This document shows, piece after piece, positions 1-12,334 of a stretch of DNA of 64,000 nucleotides. The stretch comes from Epiperipatus broadwayi (Eukaryota > Onychophora > Udeonychophora > Euonychophora > Peripatidae), in contig JAQFVV010000017.1 of assembly GCA_028023455.1 (NCBI GenBank), positions 4,808,098 to 4,872,097 of the forward strand, written 5' to 3'. Both the position numbers and the translations under genes were made by a program. The notes under the pieces were generated by a model. It was given only the letters and a program-made list of their open reading frames with translations, did no database searches and was not told the origin of the DNA. Each line of letters starts with the position of its first letter. The stretch's first letter is position 1.

Positions 1-315
1 ACATGCCATCACCAGATTTTCAATAATATGGATAACTGAAGACTTGGAGAGTGGAGAAGATTGAAACCTATCCATTAAAGATTGAAGATTTTTTTATCTT
101 AATACTGTGCACTAATCATATATATATATGTGTGTGTGTGTTTGTGGGAATTGATGATCTAGTCCAAGTGAGGAGTGCTGGTTTAGCACAAAATCCATGT
201 ATTAGAGATCATTTATCTTTTTTGCATATAATGCATATACATGGTTGTGGGTATCAGTTATATAAGATGGAGTTAATGACTAAAGTGGATTTGAAAGTTT
301 GGATTCACATCCCCT
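1..315 (+). repeat. Family C ribozyme repeat, degenerate copy
   Basis: This is a decayed copy of the family C unit seen intact at 36.05-36.38 kb and 60.95-61.29 kb. The order of blocks is the same: the gentle stem with 'attaaagattgaagattt', a TA/TG tract, the ribozyme region near 160-215, the 'agatcatttatctttt' block, and a tail ending in 'cacatcccctc'. The ribozyme is broken: the core reads CAAGTGAGGA instead of CTGATGA, and GAAA is AAAA. It is therefore unlikely to cleave. Confidence 0.6.
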
Positions 316-375
316 CTTCTTATTTTGTTGTAAAAATTTTTGACTCTCTTTGTGAGATCAATATATTTCAACCCT

Positions 376-1633
376 ATCCTGCTTAGTTTGTTTAAGTATT
401 GTTCAATGTTAAATTTATGTTGGGCTTCATGTTTACATAAGTGGTAGTTTCTATAAGAAATGATGATAAACTGACATATTTGTGAGAATTGGGAGAGATG
501 GATTTAGGATTTAAGTAACATCTTATTTTTATAGGTTTGATATGCATTTTCAATTTACTTGGAGATTATCTCTCTGGATCTGGATATTGAGATATTTTAA
601 CTCCCTTATTTGGTCTTCCCATTTGATTGTCCAAGATAATATGGATTTAGCCTCGAGGTCTGTTTTAATTTTATTGATTAAAGAATCTGAGCAGCATATA
701 TATGTAAAGCCAACAATGAGCAATACCTAAATGAACTAAGTGTCATCGGCTTTAAATATACAGATCTCACAAGAAAAGTAAAAAAAATTTACAATAAAAT
801 AAGAACTAATCCACCCAAAGATGATCAATTTTGGATACTGCTTTCATAGCTACCATGTGTAGAAAAAAAAATCTAAAATAAAATTTGCTTACAAACCCAC
901 CGAATATGCCATTTTCCCCTCAATAAATAGACTATAAATAATTCCATAGATAGACTTTAGAATGATCAAACTCTGCACACTGTATATAAAATTGCATGCC
1001 CTAAAGTAGGGTGCAGCGCTATCTACAACAGTGAATTATGCACATGCCTCTCTACCAGGGTCTCTCAATACAAATAACTCTACAAAAGAGCCACAAATGA
1101 TTCTCAACATAAATCTATCTTCCTCGACCACCAAAACACAATAGGTCATACATTTGGGTCCGTAGCCACCAACATTGCATGTATGCCAAGTGAAAAATTA
1201 AAGTGACATGGCATACAGCAAACAACCCTAATGTTTCAAATAGGAAGAAATCCTGCTTTCCCCTGTTGAAGAAATGGGCAATATAATTTGCTTATCTTTG
1301 TATAAAATCACCGTATATATATATATATGCATCCACTAAAGCAAATCTCAATGTTATGAATATGAGAACATATATCACCCTCAAAAGCGCTAAGCTTCAA
1401 TAAATAGCATTTGTTAATAGTTTTTCTTAGGATAGCGCTTAAGCACAAATATTTATTAATTACAGCGGTATAAAAAAAGTTATTATTTTTAAATTACAAT
1501 AATAATAATTGCATAAACGTAAAAAAAATATTTTTGGCCCTTCGAATATTTATTTAAATTTTTGTATTAATTAATAAATGGTAGATAATCTGCACTATAT
1601 TTATATAAACATTAAAAAACAAAACAATTTTAG
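376..1633. other. A+T-rich stretch with no recognised feature
   Basis: I see no gene, RNA or clear repeat. Short homopolymer runs and TA tracts are common. The small open frames here are short and A+T-driven. Confidence 0.5.
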
Positions 1634-1708
1634 AGTATGTCAAGCATTGGTGGCCGAGAAGTTAGCGGGTTCGCTTCCCAACTGATGCTATGACACATGA
1701 AAAAAAAA
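1634..1708 (+). repeat. tRNA-derived SINE, internally deleted
   Basis: This resembles the longer SINE copies at 32.16, 39.31 and 43.89 kb. It has the A-box-like 'TTGGTGGCCGAGAAGTTAG', the B-box-like 'GGGTTCGCTTCCC', the conserved 'GATGCTATGACACATG' block and an oligo-A tail. The anticodon-arm region is missing. Flanks 'AAAACAATTTTAG' and 'AAACAATTTTTAG' look like a target-site duplication with one indel. Confidence 0.75.
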
Positions 1709-2679
1709 AACAATTTTTAGTGTTTATATAGTGTTATTGTTATTTAATGAGAAGGTGTAATCTTTTAAGGACCAAAAATATTAGTGTATATATCTACTCA
1801 TTTATTCAATTTTTATTATTATTTAACGTCTTTATATACAATTATTTTTAAAAGGGGCCAATTTATTTGACTAAAATGATAAGAAGTTTTCCAATTAAAA
1901 AAAATAAAGGAGAATATGATGTTTTATAATTTTATATATATAAATTATGCCTTTCGTTTATTGCTCTTCCAGTAATATCTAAATATATATATACTGTATA
2001 TATTATTTATAAATAATGAGTGCACTTAAGTGCCTCCTGGTGACCATTAATGAGCTAATAAAATAAAATATAGTTGGTACTATATGAGATACATATTTGC
2101 TTAAATATACATATATATTATAGTATACTTGCTTTTTATTTTTTTTTATGTTATATTCAACTTTTTAATAATTCTATAAGTTACAGATGTATTTTATGAA
2201 GAGGTTGAACACTAAAAAATTAAGTTATTTGTCAGACCTTAGGGTTACATTTTATATTTAAACTTACAGCTTTATAAAATAAAGCATTTCGCAGATGTGA
2301 ATATAGGTTTTTCTATTTTTAGTGGTCTCAAAATATATATATAAATTGTTTGTTATTTTTTATTTTTAAGTGGATGGGTTTTTTTTTTTTTTAGTTAATC
2401 AGACAGGTGGGGTTTTCTCAACCTGTCAGTAGACCAAAGTTCCAAGAATTTTGTTTTCTATTTGTTTTATGTTGTAAATTACTGACAATTTGATTATTAA
2501 TCAAAACATCTCAAAACTATAAAGATTAAACGTAATACTGAAGAAAATTAATTTGAGAATTGGAATTTATGTCCAAATTGAGTGGAATGTTAAAATAAAA
2601 AGAATTGCGTTATTTTTTTTGTTTGTTTGTTCATAGCTACAATTAGTGCAACAATATGGAAACAGACAAAATTCATACA
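1709..2679. other. A+T-rich stretch with no recognised feature
   Basis: No gene or named repeat is visible. The stretch is dominated by A/T runs and ends at the target-site duplication of the family A element that starts at 2692. Confidence 0.5.
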
Positions 2680-3457
2680 AGAATTATAATGCCAATAAAA
2701 GTCACATGACCACCATCCCTTATGCTTGCTTATAACTGTTATTAAAATAGGCAAAACTCTCCATACGTATTGCCACCCAGTGCTAGCCAGAGTAATCAAT
2801 GGATGCCAGAAGGCTTGTGCATAAAATCCCCATCTAGTGCCTACTCATCCAATATCCCCAGACTAGTTTCTGGCTTGTGGTCTTCATCAGTGTAGGCACT
2901 AGATGGGGATTTTATGCATAAGCTTTCTAGCATCCATTGATTACTCTAGCTTGCACTGAGTGGCAATATGTATGGAGAGTTTTGCCTGTTTTAATAACAG
3001 TTATAAGCAAGCATAAGAAATGGTGATCATCTGATGTTTATTGGTTTAAAACCAATCCTGCCTAATAGGATAGTGGTGGCTATGGTTATTAAAGAACCAA
3101 AGACATCAAAATGTATGGGTATTGAACTGAGTTCAGACCCATATGACTATATAAGCTAATGAGCTTGGATTGAAAATATGGTGTTTTCAATTTAAGTTGC
3201 ATAGTTTTGTAGTTCAGTAAAGATAAAAGGTGGCTGCTGGAGAGTTGCATTAGATCCTAAGATCTAGGTGCAGTGTTCTCAGATCCAAGGCTCCTCACTG
3301 ATGAAGGCCACAAGCTAGAAACTAGTCTGGGGATATTGAATGAGTAGGCACTAGATGGGGATTTTATGCACAAGCCTTCTGGCATCCATTGATTACTCTG
3401 ACTTGCACTGAATGGCAATATGTATAGAGAGTTTTGCCTGTTTTAAGAATTATAATG
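2680..3457 (+). mobile_element. Family A retrozyme-like element with 12-bp target-site duplication
   Basis: The element (2692-3445) lies between two exact copies of AGAATTATAATG at 2680-2691 and 3446-3457. Its first 200 bp run on the minus strand and end inside a ribozyme at 2890. From 2893 it continues on the plus strand for a whole unit: 'taggcact' recurs at 2893 and 3345, giving a unit of about 452 bp. One complete hammerhead lies at 3292-3333. The 5' inversion, fixed 3' end ('gttttgcctgtttta') and target duplication point to reverse-transcription-driven insertion. No protein is encoded. Confidence 0.85.
3292..3333 (+). ncRNA. Hammerhead ribozyme, family A
   Basis: Stem I is TCCTCA (3292-3297) with TGGGGA (3328-3333), six pairs with one U-G wobble. 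CTGATGA occupies 3298-3304. Stem II is AGGC with GCTA around CACAA; its base is an A-A mismatch. GAA at 3318-3320 and A15.1 follow, then CTAG and the cleavage triplet GTC (3325-3327), with cleavage predicted after 3327. Stem III is essentially one A-U pair with a four-base loop, as in other minimal type I hammerheads of animal retroelements. The A-A mismatch may weaken activity; other copies carry GCTT, which restores the pair. Confidence 0.7.
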
Positions 3458-4470
3458 GTGATATTTTAGTGGTGTAATAATTAAAATGATTGTTAAAAAA
3501 AATTGCTTTGAATTTTAAAGAGAAATTAGTTTGGAAACTAATCTATAAAAGCACACAGTAGGGAATGGCAAACTTTTTAATCCAAAGAGCCATTTTATTT
3601 AAATCTTCTTTCCTTCCCCCATTAAAGAGCCACAAGGAAAGAAACGAAAAATGTGTTCCTGAAAAATATGAATTTCTGAATAGCTGTGGATATATTTGAA
3701 CATTTATTTTATTAATAGAACATAACGGAATCTGTATACATACATACTAAGGAAAATAAAAATTCTCTTAAAAATAAATAAATAAAAATTATTTTGACAG
3801 TTTGATTTATTCATAGATTTCTAATGCCTAAATATTCACTCTATACAATAATTCACATTCTATAATAAGGCTGAATTCAAGAAACAACATTGTAATGTGT
3901 ATTTTTCCTCTGCTAGAGTCATCGAAATATTTATTTATAAATTATAAGAGAAAATAAAGTGTGTTTATGTTTATCATGATAAAAAGAGCCATGAGATTCG
4001 CGAATCATACTTTGCTGATCGTTGACATAGATGAATGATTTAAAATTATTTTTATGTTTTAATTTTAAGTTTTATGCTAAATCTAAATCCAGTGGAAAAA
4101 AGTGCTAAATATATGCCGAAAATGCTTTTTTATGTGTGATTAAGATGTATTTATATTAATTGTTATATATGATTTTTATTATTTGTTATAATTTATATGA
4201 AAGAACAGTGTATTGGATTTTATTATGTCCATTTTTGATGATATTTTTAAATTAATAGACATTTTAATTTCAAACACAAGAGCTTATTCTACAGAAGAAA
4301 GTTTATTCTATGTTTTGTTTCTTATTATATTTTCAAACTTTAAGGAAATACAAAAAACTTATAGTTTGCTAGAAAGGTTTTAGACACTATCTGATATCAC
4401 AATTGGCATCAGATAATATAGTGCCATAAAACCATCCATGGACCAGATTTAAATCAGCTCTAAACAGTGT
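3458..4470. other. A+T-rich stretch with no recognised feature
   Basis: No gene found. The text near 3560-4010 ('gagccatttt', 'aaagagccacaagg', 'aaaagagccatgag') suggests an old unclassified repeat, but I cannot define its ends. Confidence 0.4.
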
Positions 4471-4960
4471 AAAAATAAATGCTTTTAAGATTATCATCAT
4501 CATCAACCATTATCAATCCACTGCAGGATGAAGGTCTTTCCAAGTTCAATCCATCTTCTCCAATCTTCAGCTTCTCTTCTCCACATCACTCCTGCACACT
4601 TTCTTATTTCATCCATCCATCTCACAAGTGGTCTCTTTCTGGGTCTTTTACAATTTCTTTGAATCTAGTTTAAGATTTCAATTGTCCATCTATTATTATC
4701 TCTTCTAGCAATATGTTCAGCCCAACTCCACTTCAGTCTTTTTTTTCATTGAGGTCAGTAACACCTGTTTGTTCTCTTACCCATATATTACATTTTTGAT
4801 CTCTTCTTGTTACTCCCAAGATGCATCTTTCCATACTTCTTTGAGTTGTCTAAAGTCTCTGTAATGCTCTTCTATCATTAAAAACCTTCCTTTTCAAACA
4901 CATAGGCATATTTTCTTTTAGTATCAAGTTATTTCTATCAAAATCACTCCAAGTTTAATT
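4471..4960 (-). pseudogene. RTE-like LINE, C-terminal relic
   Basis: Read on the minus strand, 4500-4680 gives a protein stretch containing RPRKRPLVRWMDEIRK, then GVMWRREAEDWRRWIELGK and FILQWIDN. This is the tail found after the reverse transcriptase in RTE-like LINEs, whose usual form is GRPxxRWxDDI...AxDRxxWRxLGEAFxxQW. Sequence on to about 4960 matches the same region of the larger relic at 25.55-26.05 kb ('ttctagcaatatgt', 'cagcccaactccacttcagtc'). Only the 3' end is present and the frame is broken, so it is dead. 5' truncation is typical of LINE insertion. Confidence 0.75.
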
Positions 4961-5225
4961 TATGATTAATTTCATCCATTATGTAAATATATGAGAGTTT
5001 GCATGATGTTTGCATTAACCTCCTTAGCCAAAAGCTAAAAGGGGTCTACAGTTGTTGATGGCATGTTTTAAAATACATAAAAGCTAATGGTGTCACATCT
5101 ATATGACTGCAAATGAATTATCCTGGGTTTAAAACCATGTTTTTTTAAAGAATTTCAATTTATTGGCTTGAATAGTACAAAGGAGTAGAAAGTAGCTGCT
5201 ATATAAATAAATGTATTAATTCCAC

Positions 5226-5330
5226 TTTTGAACCCTAGTCGTCACTGATAAAGGAAAAAGCCAGAAACTGGTCTGGAGATGGATATTTTATGACACCATA
5301 CAACGTGGGCTCATTGATTATTCAAGTTTA
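5226..5330 (+). repeat. Family A fragment with broken ribozyme
   Basis: It retains 'gtcactgataaagg', 'gccagaaactggtctgg' and 'attttatgacacc', matching the ribozyme and downstream block of family A. CTGATGA has become CTGATAA, so the catalytic core is lost. Confidence 0.55.
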
Positions 5331-6680
5331 CAGTTTGTTCTAAAATAGGGTGAAAATAATTACCCTGGGAAGTACATAATAAATAAATATATCAGAAGTC
5401 ATAAGTTATTTTATGCATTAATTGTTTTAATCGTACATTCAATATTTTAGGGGACAAAAACAACAACCTAATTTTCAATATTTGTACAAATAATTAAAAC
5501 AACAAAGAACGTGGAATCCAATATTTAAAAAGAAACACGAATAATTTCAACTAAATCTAGTTGCCTAATTGACTGGAAATTAATCAACTTAAACTTAAAA
5601 CGGTTTTTTTTTTTAAAAAAAAAAAAAGATGAGAATCTTTCTTTTCTACAGAGCTTTGATTTCTTTTAATATCTCTTTATGATTTTTGTATTTAGGCTAT
5701 ATTTATTTTTTTTAGGTTTATTTATTTACTATCAGTACAAATGACAGAAGGTTTATTCACACTAACAATTCCGTGAAAATTATTTATCAAAATATTTTCA
5801 TTTGCAATTATTATTAATTAAAATAATAGTGTTTACTAACCAACTGATTACTTACATGTCGGAACTCTTATTTCTCTTTAACTTCGGTTGATAATTAATT
5901 ACTAACTCCTACTGTTATGGTTTGACTCCGCATCAGTTGGTCGGCATCCATTTTCTTTATTATGCATCAAAAACATAATTATTATAAATAGTGTTAATTA
6001 TTTGATTTTTTGTCTTTTTAATATTATTGCTGCTATGTTATTTAAATACAGATTTGAACTTCTATTTATTTAATTTTATATATATATAATTAATTAAGTA
6101 AATAAACAGTTATAAGTGGTCTAAGGAAATAATATTCAAAAACCAAATAAATCACATATACATAGTTCAATATTTGATAATGATATTATTAAAAAAAGAA
6201 AACAAATATTTAACTTGATAAGAAATATATATAAGTATGTAAGACTATACACAATAAAAAAATGGTTTGAAATCATCTCTTTTATTTGATAAATAACATT
6301 TAATATTGCAGCACTCAACTGTGCAGAATATATTAAAACATATATTGGAATATGGTAGATTAGTAATCCTACAGATCAGATTATTATTGATCATATACGA
6401 GATTTCCAGATGTTAGAGTTAGGTCGCAACCTTATATGTTTCTAACCTATTGTTTTATCTTTTTTCTCTCATTCTATTTATGTTGAATATCTATATATTA
6501 TTATAATATAATGTTAAGAGATAACCAATTTCACACTTTTTAAGATCTTTATATATATGTCAAATGCAATCTTTTTTTATGTTTATAAATAGCAACATAA
6601 TATTTTAATACTTTTAAGCGTAATTCCGTAACAGAAATAATAAATTCTTAAACTAATACATATTTATGTATGTTGTAATT
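5331..6680. other. A+T-rich stretch with no recognised feature
   Basis: No coding potential or named repeat seen. An A/T palindromic run lies near 5600-5628. Confidence 0.5.
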
Positions 6681-6715
6681 ACCCCAAATATATCACATGA
6701 TTACCATCTCCTATG

Positions 6716-7257
6716 CTTTACAGTGTTCTTCAACCCTTGGTCCGCGGCCCGGCACCGGGCCGCGGAACTTTTCTGCAGGTCCGCGTGCTAGACGGGCAGT
6801 AAAAAGTTTGTAATAATAAATAATAAGAGTTTAAACTTTTAATTAATATAGCCAATTTTTATTTATTTTTTCATCTCATTTTTACCCTATTAAAAAAAAG
6901 AAGAAAACAGAACGAAAACAAAATCTAATCAATCATTCATAAATTAATTTGTTTTTCTAGTTATCACAGATGTTTATGGGGGGGGGGGGTAGAATTAAAT
7001 TTTTTATTACTTTTCTAAAAAAATTTTAAAATAAGTTTTTTATTATATAAACTCCATATATATATAAAACTTTATCTTATATATTTAACATTGTTGTTTT
7101 GATCAGTTATAACAATTATGCTTATCTTTAAGAAAATTTATCTATAGACTTCTGCCAGTCTGCGAAATCTTATCCTTATTTTTGCTGGTCCGCGGAACCT
7201 TATCCTTATTTTTACTGGTCCGCAGGTGTGAAAAGATTGAAGACCACTGCTTTACAC
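6716..7257. mobile_element. Non-autonomous hAT element nested in the family A terminal block
   Basis: The element runs 6721-7249 (529 bp). It begins CAGTGTTCTTCAACC and ends in GAAGACCACTG, so the inverted terminal repeats share CAGTGNTCTTCAA. GC-rich 'gtccgcggcccgg' and 'ctggtccgcgg' blocks lie just inside, a pattern common in animal hAT miniature elements. The right flank is CTTTACAC and the left flank CTTTA, as expected if an 8-bp duplication CTTTACAC lost three bases at the left end. The flanks ('cacatgattaccatctcctatgctt' split by the insertion, then 'acacaaattgtta') are the family A terminal motif. No transposase remains. Confidence 0.75.
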
Positions 7258-7266
7258 AAATTGTTA

Positions 7267-7410
7267 AAACGGTAATGTGATGTGATGTATTGTGGCTTCT
7301 CCTTAAACGAAGTCAAGAATATCTCAGCAATTAGCCCCGATAAACCTGTTACCCACTTTATTTTCCATTCCCCACTCTAAATTTTCCCATATTCTGCTCC
7401 ATCCCATTTC
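7267..7410 (-). repeat. Fragment of the pogo/mariner-like element family
   Basis: This block is the reverse complement of 9335-9490 with a few differences; for example 'ggcttctccttaaacgaagtcaag' here pairs with 'cttgactttgttcaaggagaagc' there. The 9.3-kb copy lies inside the terminal-inverted-repeat element at 8779-9851. Confidence 0.6.
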
Positions 7411-7489
7411 CACAACATAATCTTTGTCAACTTTATAACCTTTATATCTAAATCCCCTTTACCTTTTCTCAAATCCTGAAAACTCTGTA

Positions 7490-8025
7490 TATAGTAGTGA
7501 CACCAAGTGCAAGCCATATTAATTAAATGGATGCTAGAAAGTTTGTACTTAAAATCTCTATCTAGTGCCTAAAATTATCCAATATCCTCAGACTAGTTTC
7601 TCACTTGTGGTCTTTATCAGTGATGAGTTTTGAATCTGAGAGCAGTGGATAATCTCTGGTCTAATGATGATTAATAAAAATTATTAATAGACAGTACACC
7701 TAGATCTTAGGATCTAATGCAATCCTTCAGTAGCAACCTTTGACCTATTTTGTTAACTATAAAGCTATGATCCCAAGATAAAAACACAGCATTGTTTTAA
7801 CCCAAGATAATTCTCTTGTATAGTCATACAGATCAGAACCCAGCCCAGTATCTATATATTTTGGCATCTTTGTCTCCTCACTGATGAAAGTTGCAAGCTG
7901 GTAATTAGTCTAGAGATATTGGAAGAATAGGCACTAGATAGGGATTTTATTTATAAATCTTTTAGTATCCATTGATTGCTATGGCTTGCATTAGGTGGCA
8001 CTACTGTATGGAGAGTTTGCTACTG
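7490..8025. repeat. Family A copy with inverted 5' part
   Basis: Minus-strand family A sequence occupies about 7500-7855 and plus-strand sequence about 7865-8020. Both arms end in decayed hammerheads: the minus core is CTGATAA near 7610-7620, while the plus copy at 7875 keeps stem I TCCTCA and CTGATGA but reads GTAA for GAAA. I could not find a clean target duplication. Confidence 0.65.
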
Positions 8026-8776
8026 CTGCCCAAAATTTATAAAAAAATTCAGTTGCACAGGTGACATCAAAAGATTTTAATTGTCATCTAAATTTATTAT
8101 GCATTAATTAACATTATTTAATTATACTGTTACATATCTATAATGAATTGGATGTTTGCAGTGGTATCAAAACGAATACTCTGAGATTCTATTTTGCGAA
8201 TATTATTAATGGTCAAATTTAATCAGGTTGTAAGAACATCTCCATGAATTTAGTCTGGAATCTGACATATATTTGCCATATTAATAAAAATTTGAAAAGT
8301 CTAAAATGGCTTCCATTTTCATCTACTGGAAATTGAATGATTATATAAGGTGAGGTAGCTAATTAAATTTTATGCAGATGATGTTTATGCAGATGATGTT
8401 AGAAGATGTTCATCAGCTTCAAAATTGGTTCATATATATATAAAGAATATCAAATTATGGTATTTTTCAAATAAAAACCCTCCATTAAGATGATTTTATA
8501 ATATATATGTATATCGTTAAAATCAGTCAAAACTTAGACAAACACATTATCAATAACAATCAACAATATCAAACTGTTGTCAAGGTAACCTATATATATT
8601 GTAACATCTTGGTCTAGATTTAAACCTGGAATCATGACATTCCTAAAAAAAAATGTTGGCTTTTTTTTCAATTGTTTTAAGATTAATAATTTACTTTATT
8701 AATGAATAGTGATTAATAATTCATCTTAGTATAAGATAACAGTTGTAATTTTTAATTTTAATATTTCTTAACATAG
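8026..8776. other. A+T-rich stretch with one dispersed repeat
   Basis: Positions 8605-8745 resemble 20090-20215 ('ggtctagatttaaac', 'tagtgattaataat'), so this is a dispersed repeat of unknown class. An X-box-like motif lies at 8576-8589. Nothing else is supported. Confidence 0.4.
8576..8589 (+). promoter_or_regulatory. X-box-like motif in a repeat
   Basis: GTTGTCAAGGTAAC fits the imperfect inverted repeat bound by RFX factors (GTNRCC then RGYAAC, loosely). Similar sites at 35663 and 57774 share flanking 'caatcaaca' or 'tcaatct' text, so the motif travels with a repeat. Function is unproven. Confidence 0.25.
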
Positions 8777-8778
8777 TA

Positions 8779-9851
8779 CACCTGGGTCTCGTTTTATGTG
8801 GATTATTTTAATGCAATTTTGAAGTTATGCAATTCATGTTTTTTCTCAATACCTTTCATATTTCACTATATTTATTAGATATCAATAAATTTAAATTATT
8901 AATAACTTATTTTGACTTGAAATACCTTTTTTTCCCAAAAATATAACGTTATATTAGCAGCTAACATGAATATGGCCTGAAGCTGTATTTAAAATATTAG
9001 CTTCTATGTAAACAACCTACTTATACTAATGAGTAAATAATAATAATAGATTTATTCTTACAGATAAAAATATCGAAATAAATATTCAAAATTTTTGAAC
9101 TTTTAAAATGTATTTTGTTAGGTATAACAGAAATAAATAATGTAGATTTTTAAAATAAATAACAAAGATTTTATTGATTTTATAAACTGAAAATAATATT
9201 TCTAATCATAATGTATAATCTTTTTGTTTTGATTGGGATCTCATTTTTTTAATATAGAAACAATATGTGAACATTTAAAATTTATTTCAGTAGTAAAAAT
9301 CAGTTTTCACCAGAAAACCATTAACACAGCACAAGACTGTAATTGGCACTAGTTGGGTAAATGGGATGGAGCAGAATATGGAAAAACTTAGAATGGGGAA
9401 TGAAAAATAAAGTGGCTAACAAGTTTCTCTGTGCATAATTGCTGAGAGATTCTTGACTTTGTTCAAGGAGAAGCTACATCACATCGATGAATTTGATTTC
9501 TTACCAGCTTACAAATGAACCGCATATCGTCAAATAGTGATAATGATTAAAATACATATGAAAAAATGTAAAATTAAATACTGTAGTTGATAACAAAAAG
9601 TAAAAAAAGTTTGTCTTGTATCAATTTTTTTCAAATATTTAATATTTTTTATTAGACATACTTTATTTCCTTATTTTTTTAATGTGAATTTTAAAGTAAT
9701 TTTTCCTTGTTGCTTTGCTTTTATGTGAATTCTGAAAATTACAGACCCTATCCCCCTTTTTTAAGGTAAGCTAAGTCTATTTTTGTGCGATTTTTTTTTT
9801 AATGCAGGTTTTCTGTGGAACCTATCTACCACATAAAATGAAATCCAGGTG
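8779..9851. mobile_element. pogo/mariner-like miniature element, TA target duplication
   Basis: The 1073-bp element starts CACCTGGGTCTCGTTTTATG and ends as the inverse of CACCTGGATTTCATTTTATG, giving about 24-bp inverted ends. TA dinucleotides flank both sides (8777-8778, 9852-9853), the signature of the Tc1/mariner superclass; the ends recall Tigger/pogo elements. No transposase frame is visible. A second copy lies at about 54456-55905. Confidence 0.7.
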
Positions 9852-9855
9852 TATT

Positions 9856-10035
9856 TGAAAAAAACTTTTATTGAGTGAACTTTAACTCTTCATAAAAGAA
9901 ACAATAACAATAGGCTAAATTTGAGTGAAACCATAGAAACAATTTGTGTAAACGTCAGGAAAAAAGTATGTACGCCCGTGATATTAAATTGGTTATTTTC
10001 TGTTAATCTGTCTCTCAATAAGCATATTAAATGTG
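9856..10035. repeat. Dispersed repeat shared with 22030-22235
   Basis: Both copies read 'tttattgagtgaa', 'aggctaaatttgagtgaaac', 'gattggttatt'-like text and 'ctgtatctcaataagca'. The class is unknown. Neither copy has an open reading frame. Confidence 0.6.
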
Positions 10036-11880
10036 TTATACATAATATTAATAATTAGATATTATTATAAAAATGAAGAGCTATATAAAGAAAAATGTTT
10101 ACTCTAAAAGTCTTGTCTTTTGAGAGATCTGCTAACCTCTTGTAATAAATTATCTCATCATATAATGCATTTAGTGCCACAGAAACATGTTAATTTATGG
10201 AATGATCTCAGTGCAGCATTATATATTATTAAGAAGGTAACTTAAATCATACCATATGGAATTTATTATGGATTAAATTTCCAATGCTACTCCAATGTTT
10301 ATTATGGTGTACCTAAGGATTAATCAATGCTAATATGTACATAAAAGTGAAAAATAATTACATCTCAATATTTTACTATAGAATATAAATCTATATTTCA
10401 TTCAAGTAGATAAAATTTTGTTTAAGTGGTATAATTGGAATATAGTTGGATGCCAAATACAATGCTTATTTAATATATCTTTATACCACAGAAAACACCA
10501 TAGGATATTAATAAGAGCTCTAAAGACTCATGAACTTTTCAGAAAATATTGTTATGTTAATGTAAATAAATATAATTTTTAATGGTGTTTTAGTTAAGGA
10601 ACATATTTGACAATTCTTGGATAAATTAAAAAGGTTGTATGCTTTCATTTCTTATTTATTTGCTTTAAAATTTACATGTTTGTTTATAATATCTGAATAT
10701 ATAAACTAAACAAAAAAAACATTTTAATTAATTAGAAAACAAATATAAATAGATTTTCTAATACTAATTTTGTTTTTATATAAAATTTTATGGTATGTTT
10801 GCTTGTTTTAGTTTTATATGTAAAGAACAATAGATCTTAAGTATAAGAATTCATGAATTATCTTTATGATGATATATATTTTAATATACATTGATGGTGT
10901 CATAATTTTTGTATTTAAATTAATACTACCACTTTTACGATTGTAAAAAAAGAGAAAAGAAGCTAAACATACTTAGTTAAAAATTTTATTTATAATTTTT
11001 AGTATTTATTCATAAGTATTTATGTAAATATAACATTTTTTTCTGGTTTATTAGTATATCATTTGCAATATCTTCTAGTCACATGGATAAAAATTTTCTA
11101 CAACATATGCAATAAATAAAACAGATAATCAATTCATAATTAAATAGCATAACAAAGATTATTTCATTTGCTTATTAACTTATAGTTTTTTTATTATATT
11201 TATTATATTAATACATTTTTATTTTATTAATTAAAATTAGATCTTGTGAGTATTCATAGTATATTTATTATATTATACTTTAAAATCAGCTTCAACAGTC
11301 TCTAGTTATACCATTACACAAATTGATGTACCAAAGTGTGGGTTCAATTATAAACCATTTACCTGAGATTATCATATATATTTATATATATTTGCCATGT
11401 CTTAGAGCAGAAAAGTTTAAGGATAGTTATAATTTTATTAGTTATTTTAAAATAATATGAATAATAAGTGGTGTTATTCCAATGTGCTGGATGTTTTGAT
11501 AGTTTAATTTTAATTTAAAAAAAAAAAATTACATAAGGTATTCTATAGGTAAATTTTATAGTGTTATTATAGAATGAATACAAAAAGTTAGGCATTTTGC
11601 AGAATGATAGTTGGGGTTAAATATTTTAAGTATTTTGAGATGATATTTCATTCGTAGATTCTCAACTGACTATAATTGTCTGGTGAGCAAATGTTAATAA
11701 AAGGAAAATATTAGTTAATAATATAATACTTATTCGTTATTCAATTAATGCACTATAACTATTAATGTTGAAATGGTACAATACCTACAATGCTGAATTT
11801 ATATAATGTAGAGAATATACGTTGTGGCTATTTATTATGTGATTTAATTACAGAGAAATGAAAAGAGTGAAGGATTATAA
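10036..11880. other. A+T-rich stretch with no recognised feature
   Basis: Very A+T-rich sequence. I see no gene, RNA or repeat that can be defined. Confidence 0.5.
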
Positions 11881-11884
11881 AGTA

Positions 11885-12175
11885 TAGTTCTGTTAAATAA
11901 TAATCAGAAAATAATAATAAATTCTTTATAACAACTATGTAAATCTCAGTAATAATATTACTCATAAAAAGCCTTTTTCAATACCTGATTTGGTGCCCTT
12001 TTCAAATGTTACTAATCTATTTAACATTAACAAACTATTTCAGACATAAAGCCATCTAGTGTTCAATAATAGAATTAAAACAAGCAATATCAATATAAAT
12101 CATTACAATAAATTAAAACCCTCATATATAAATCCAGTAATTACAAAATAATTGAATCTATCATAAGAATATATT
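11885..12175. repeat. Dispersed repeat, inverted match to 19640-19905
   Basis: 'gccatctagtgttcaataatagaattaaaac' style text here is the reverse complement of 'attccattattgaacactagatgg' near 19720, and similarity continues on both sides ('tttaacattaacaaactatttc'). The class is unknown. Confidence 0.6.
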
Positions 12176-12224
12176 AAATAAATATCACATGCATTTTTTT
12201 TTACAATTATATATATATATATAC

Positions 12225-12328
12225 CATTTTATATAATTTTCCATTCATTTTTAATTAACTAATTATTAACCAAATTTATACAAGTCTTAATTAAAAATGA
12301 ATAGAAAATTATATAAAATGATATGTAT
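12225..12328. repeat. Short A+T-rich palindrome
   Basis: Arms of about 40 bp ('attttatataattttccattc' and its inverse 'gaatagaaaattatataaaat') surround a short spacer. It sits at the left edge of the duplicated 1.35-kb segment and could be a miniature foldback element. Confidence 0.5.
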
Positions 12329-12334
12329 ATATAG

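Noticed and set aside
51-386. 111-residue plus-strand frame
   Set aside because: It lies across a decayed family C repeat and is explained by it.
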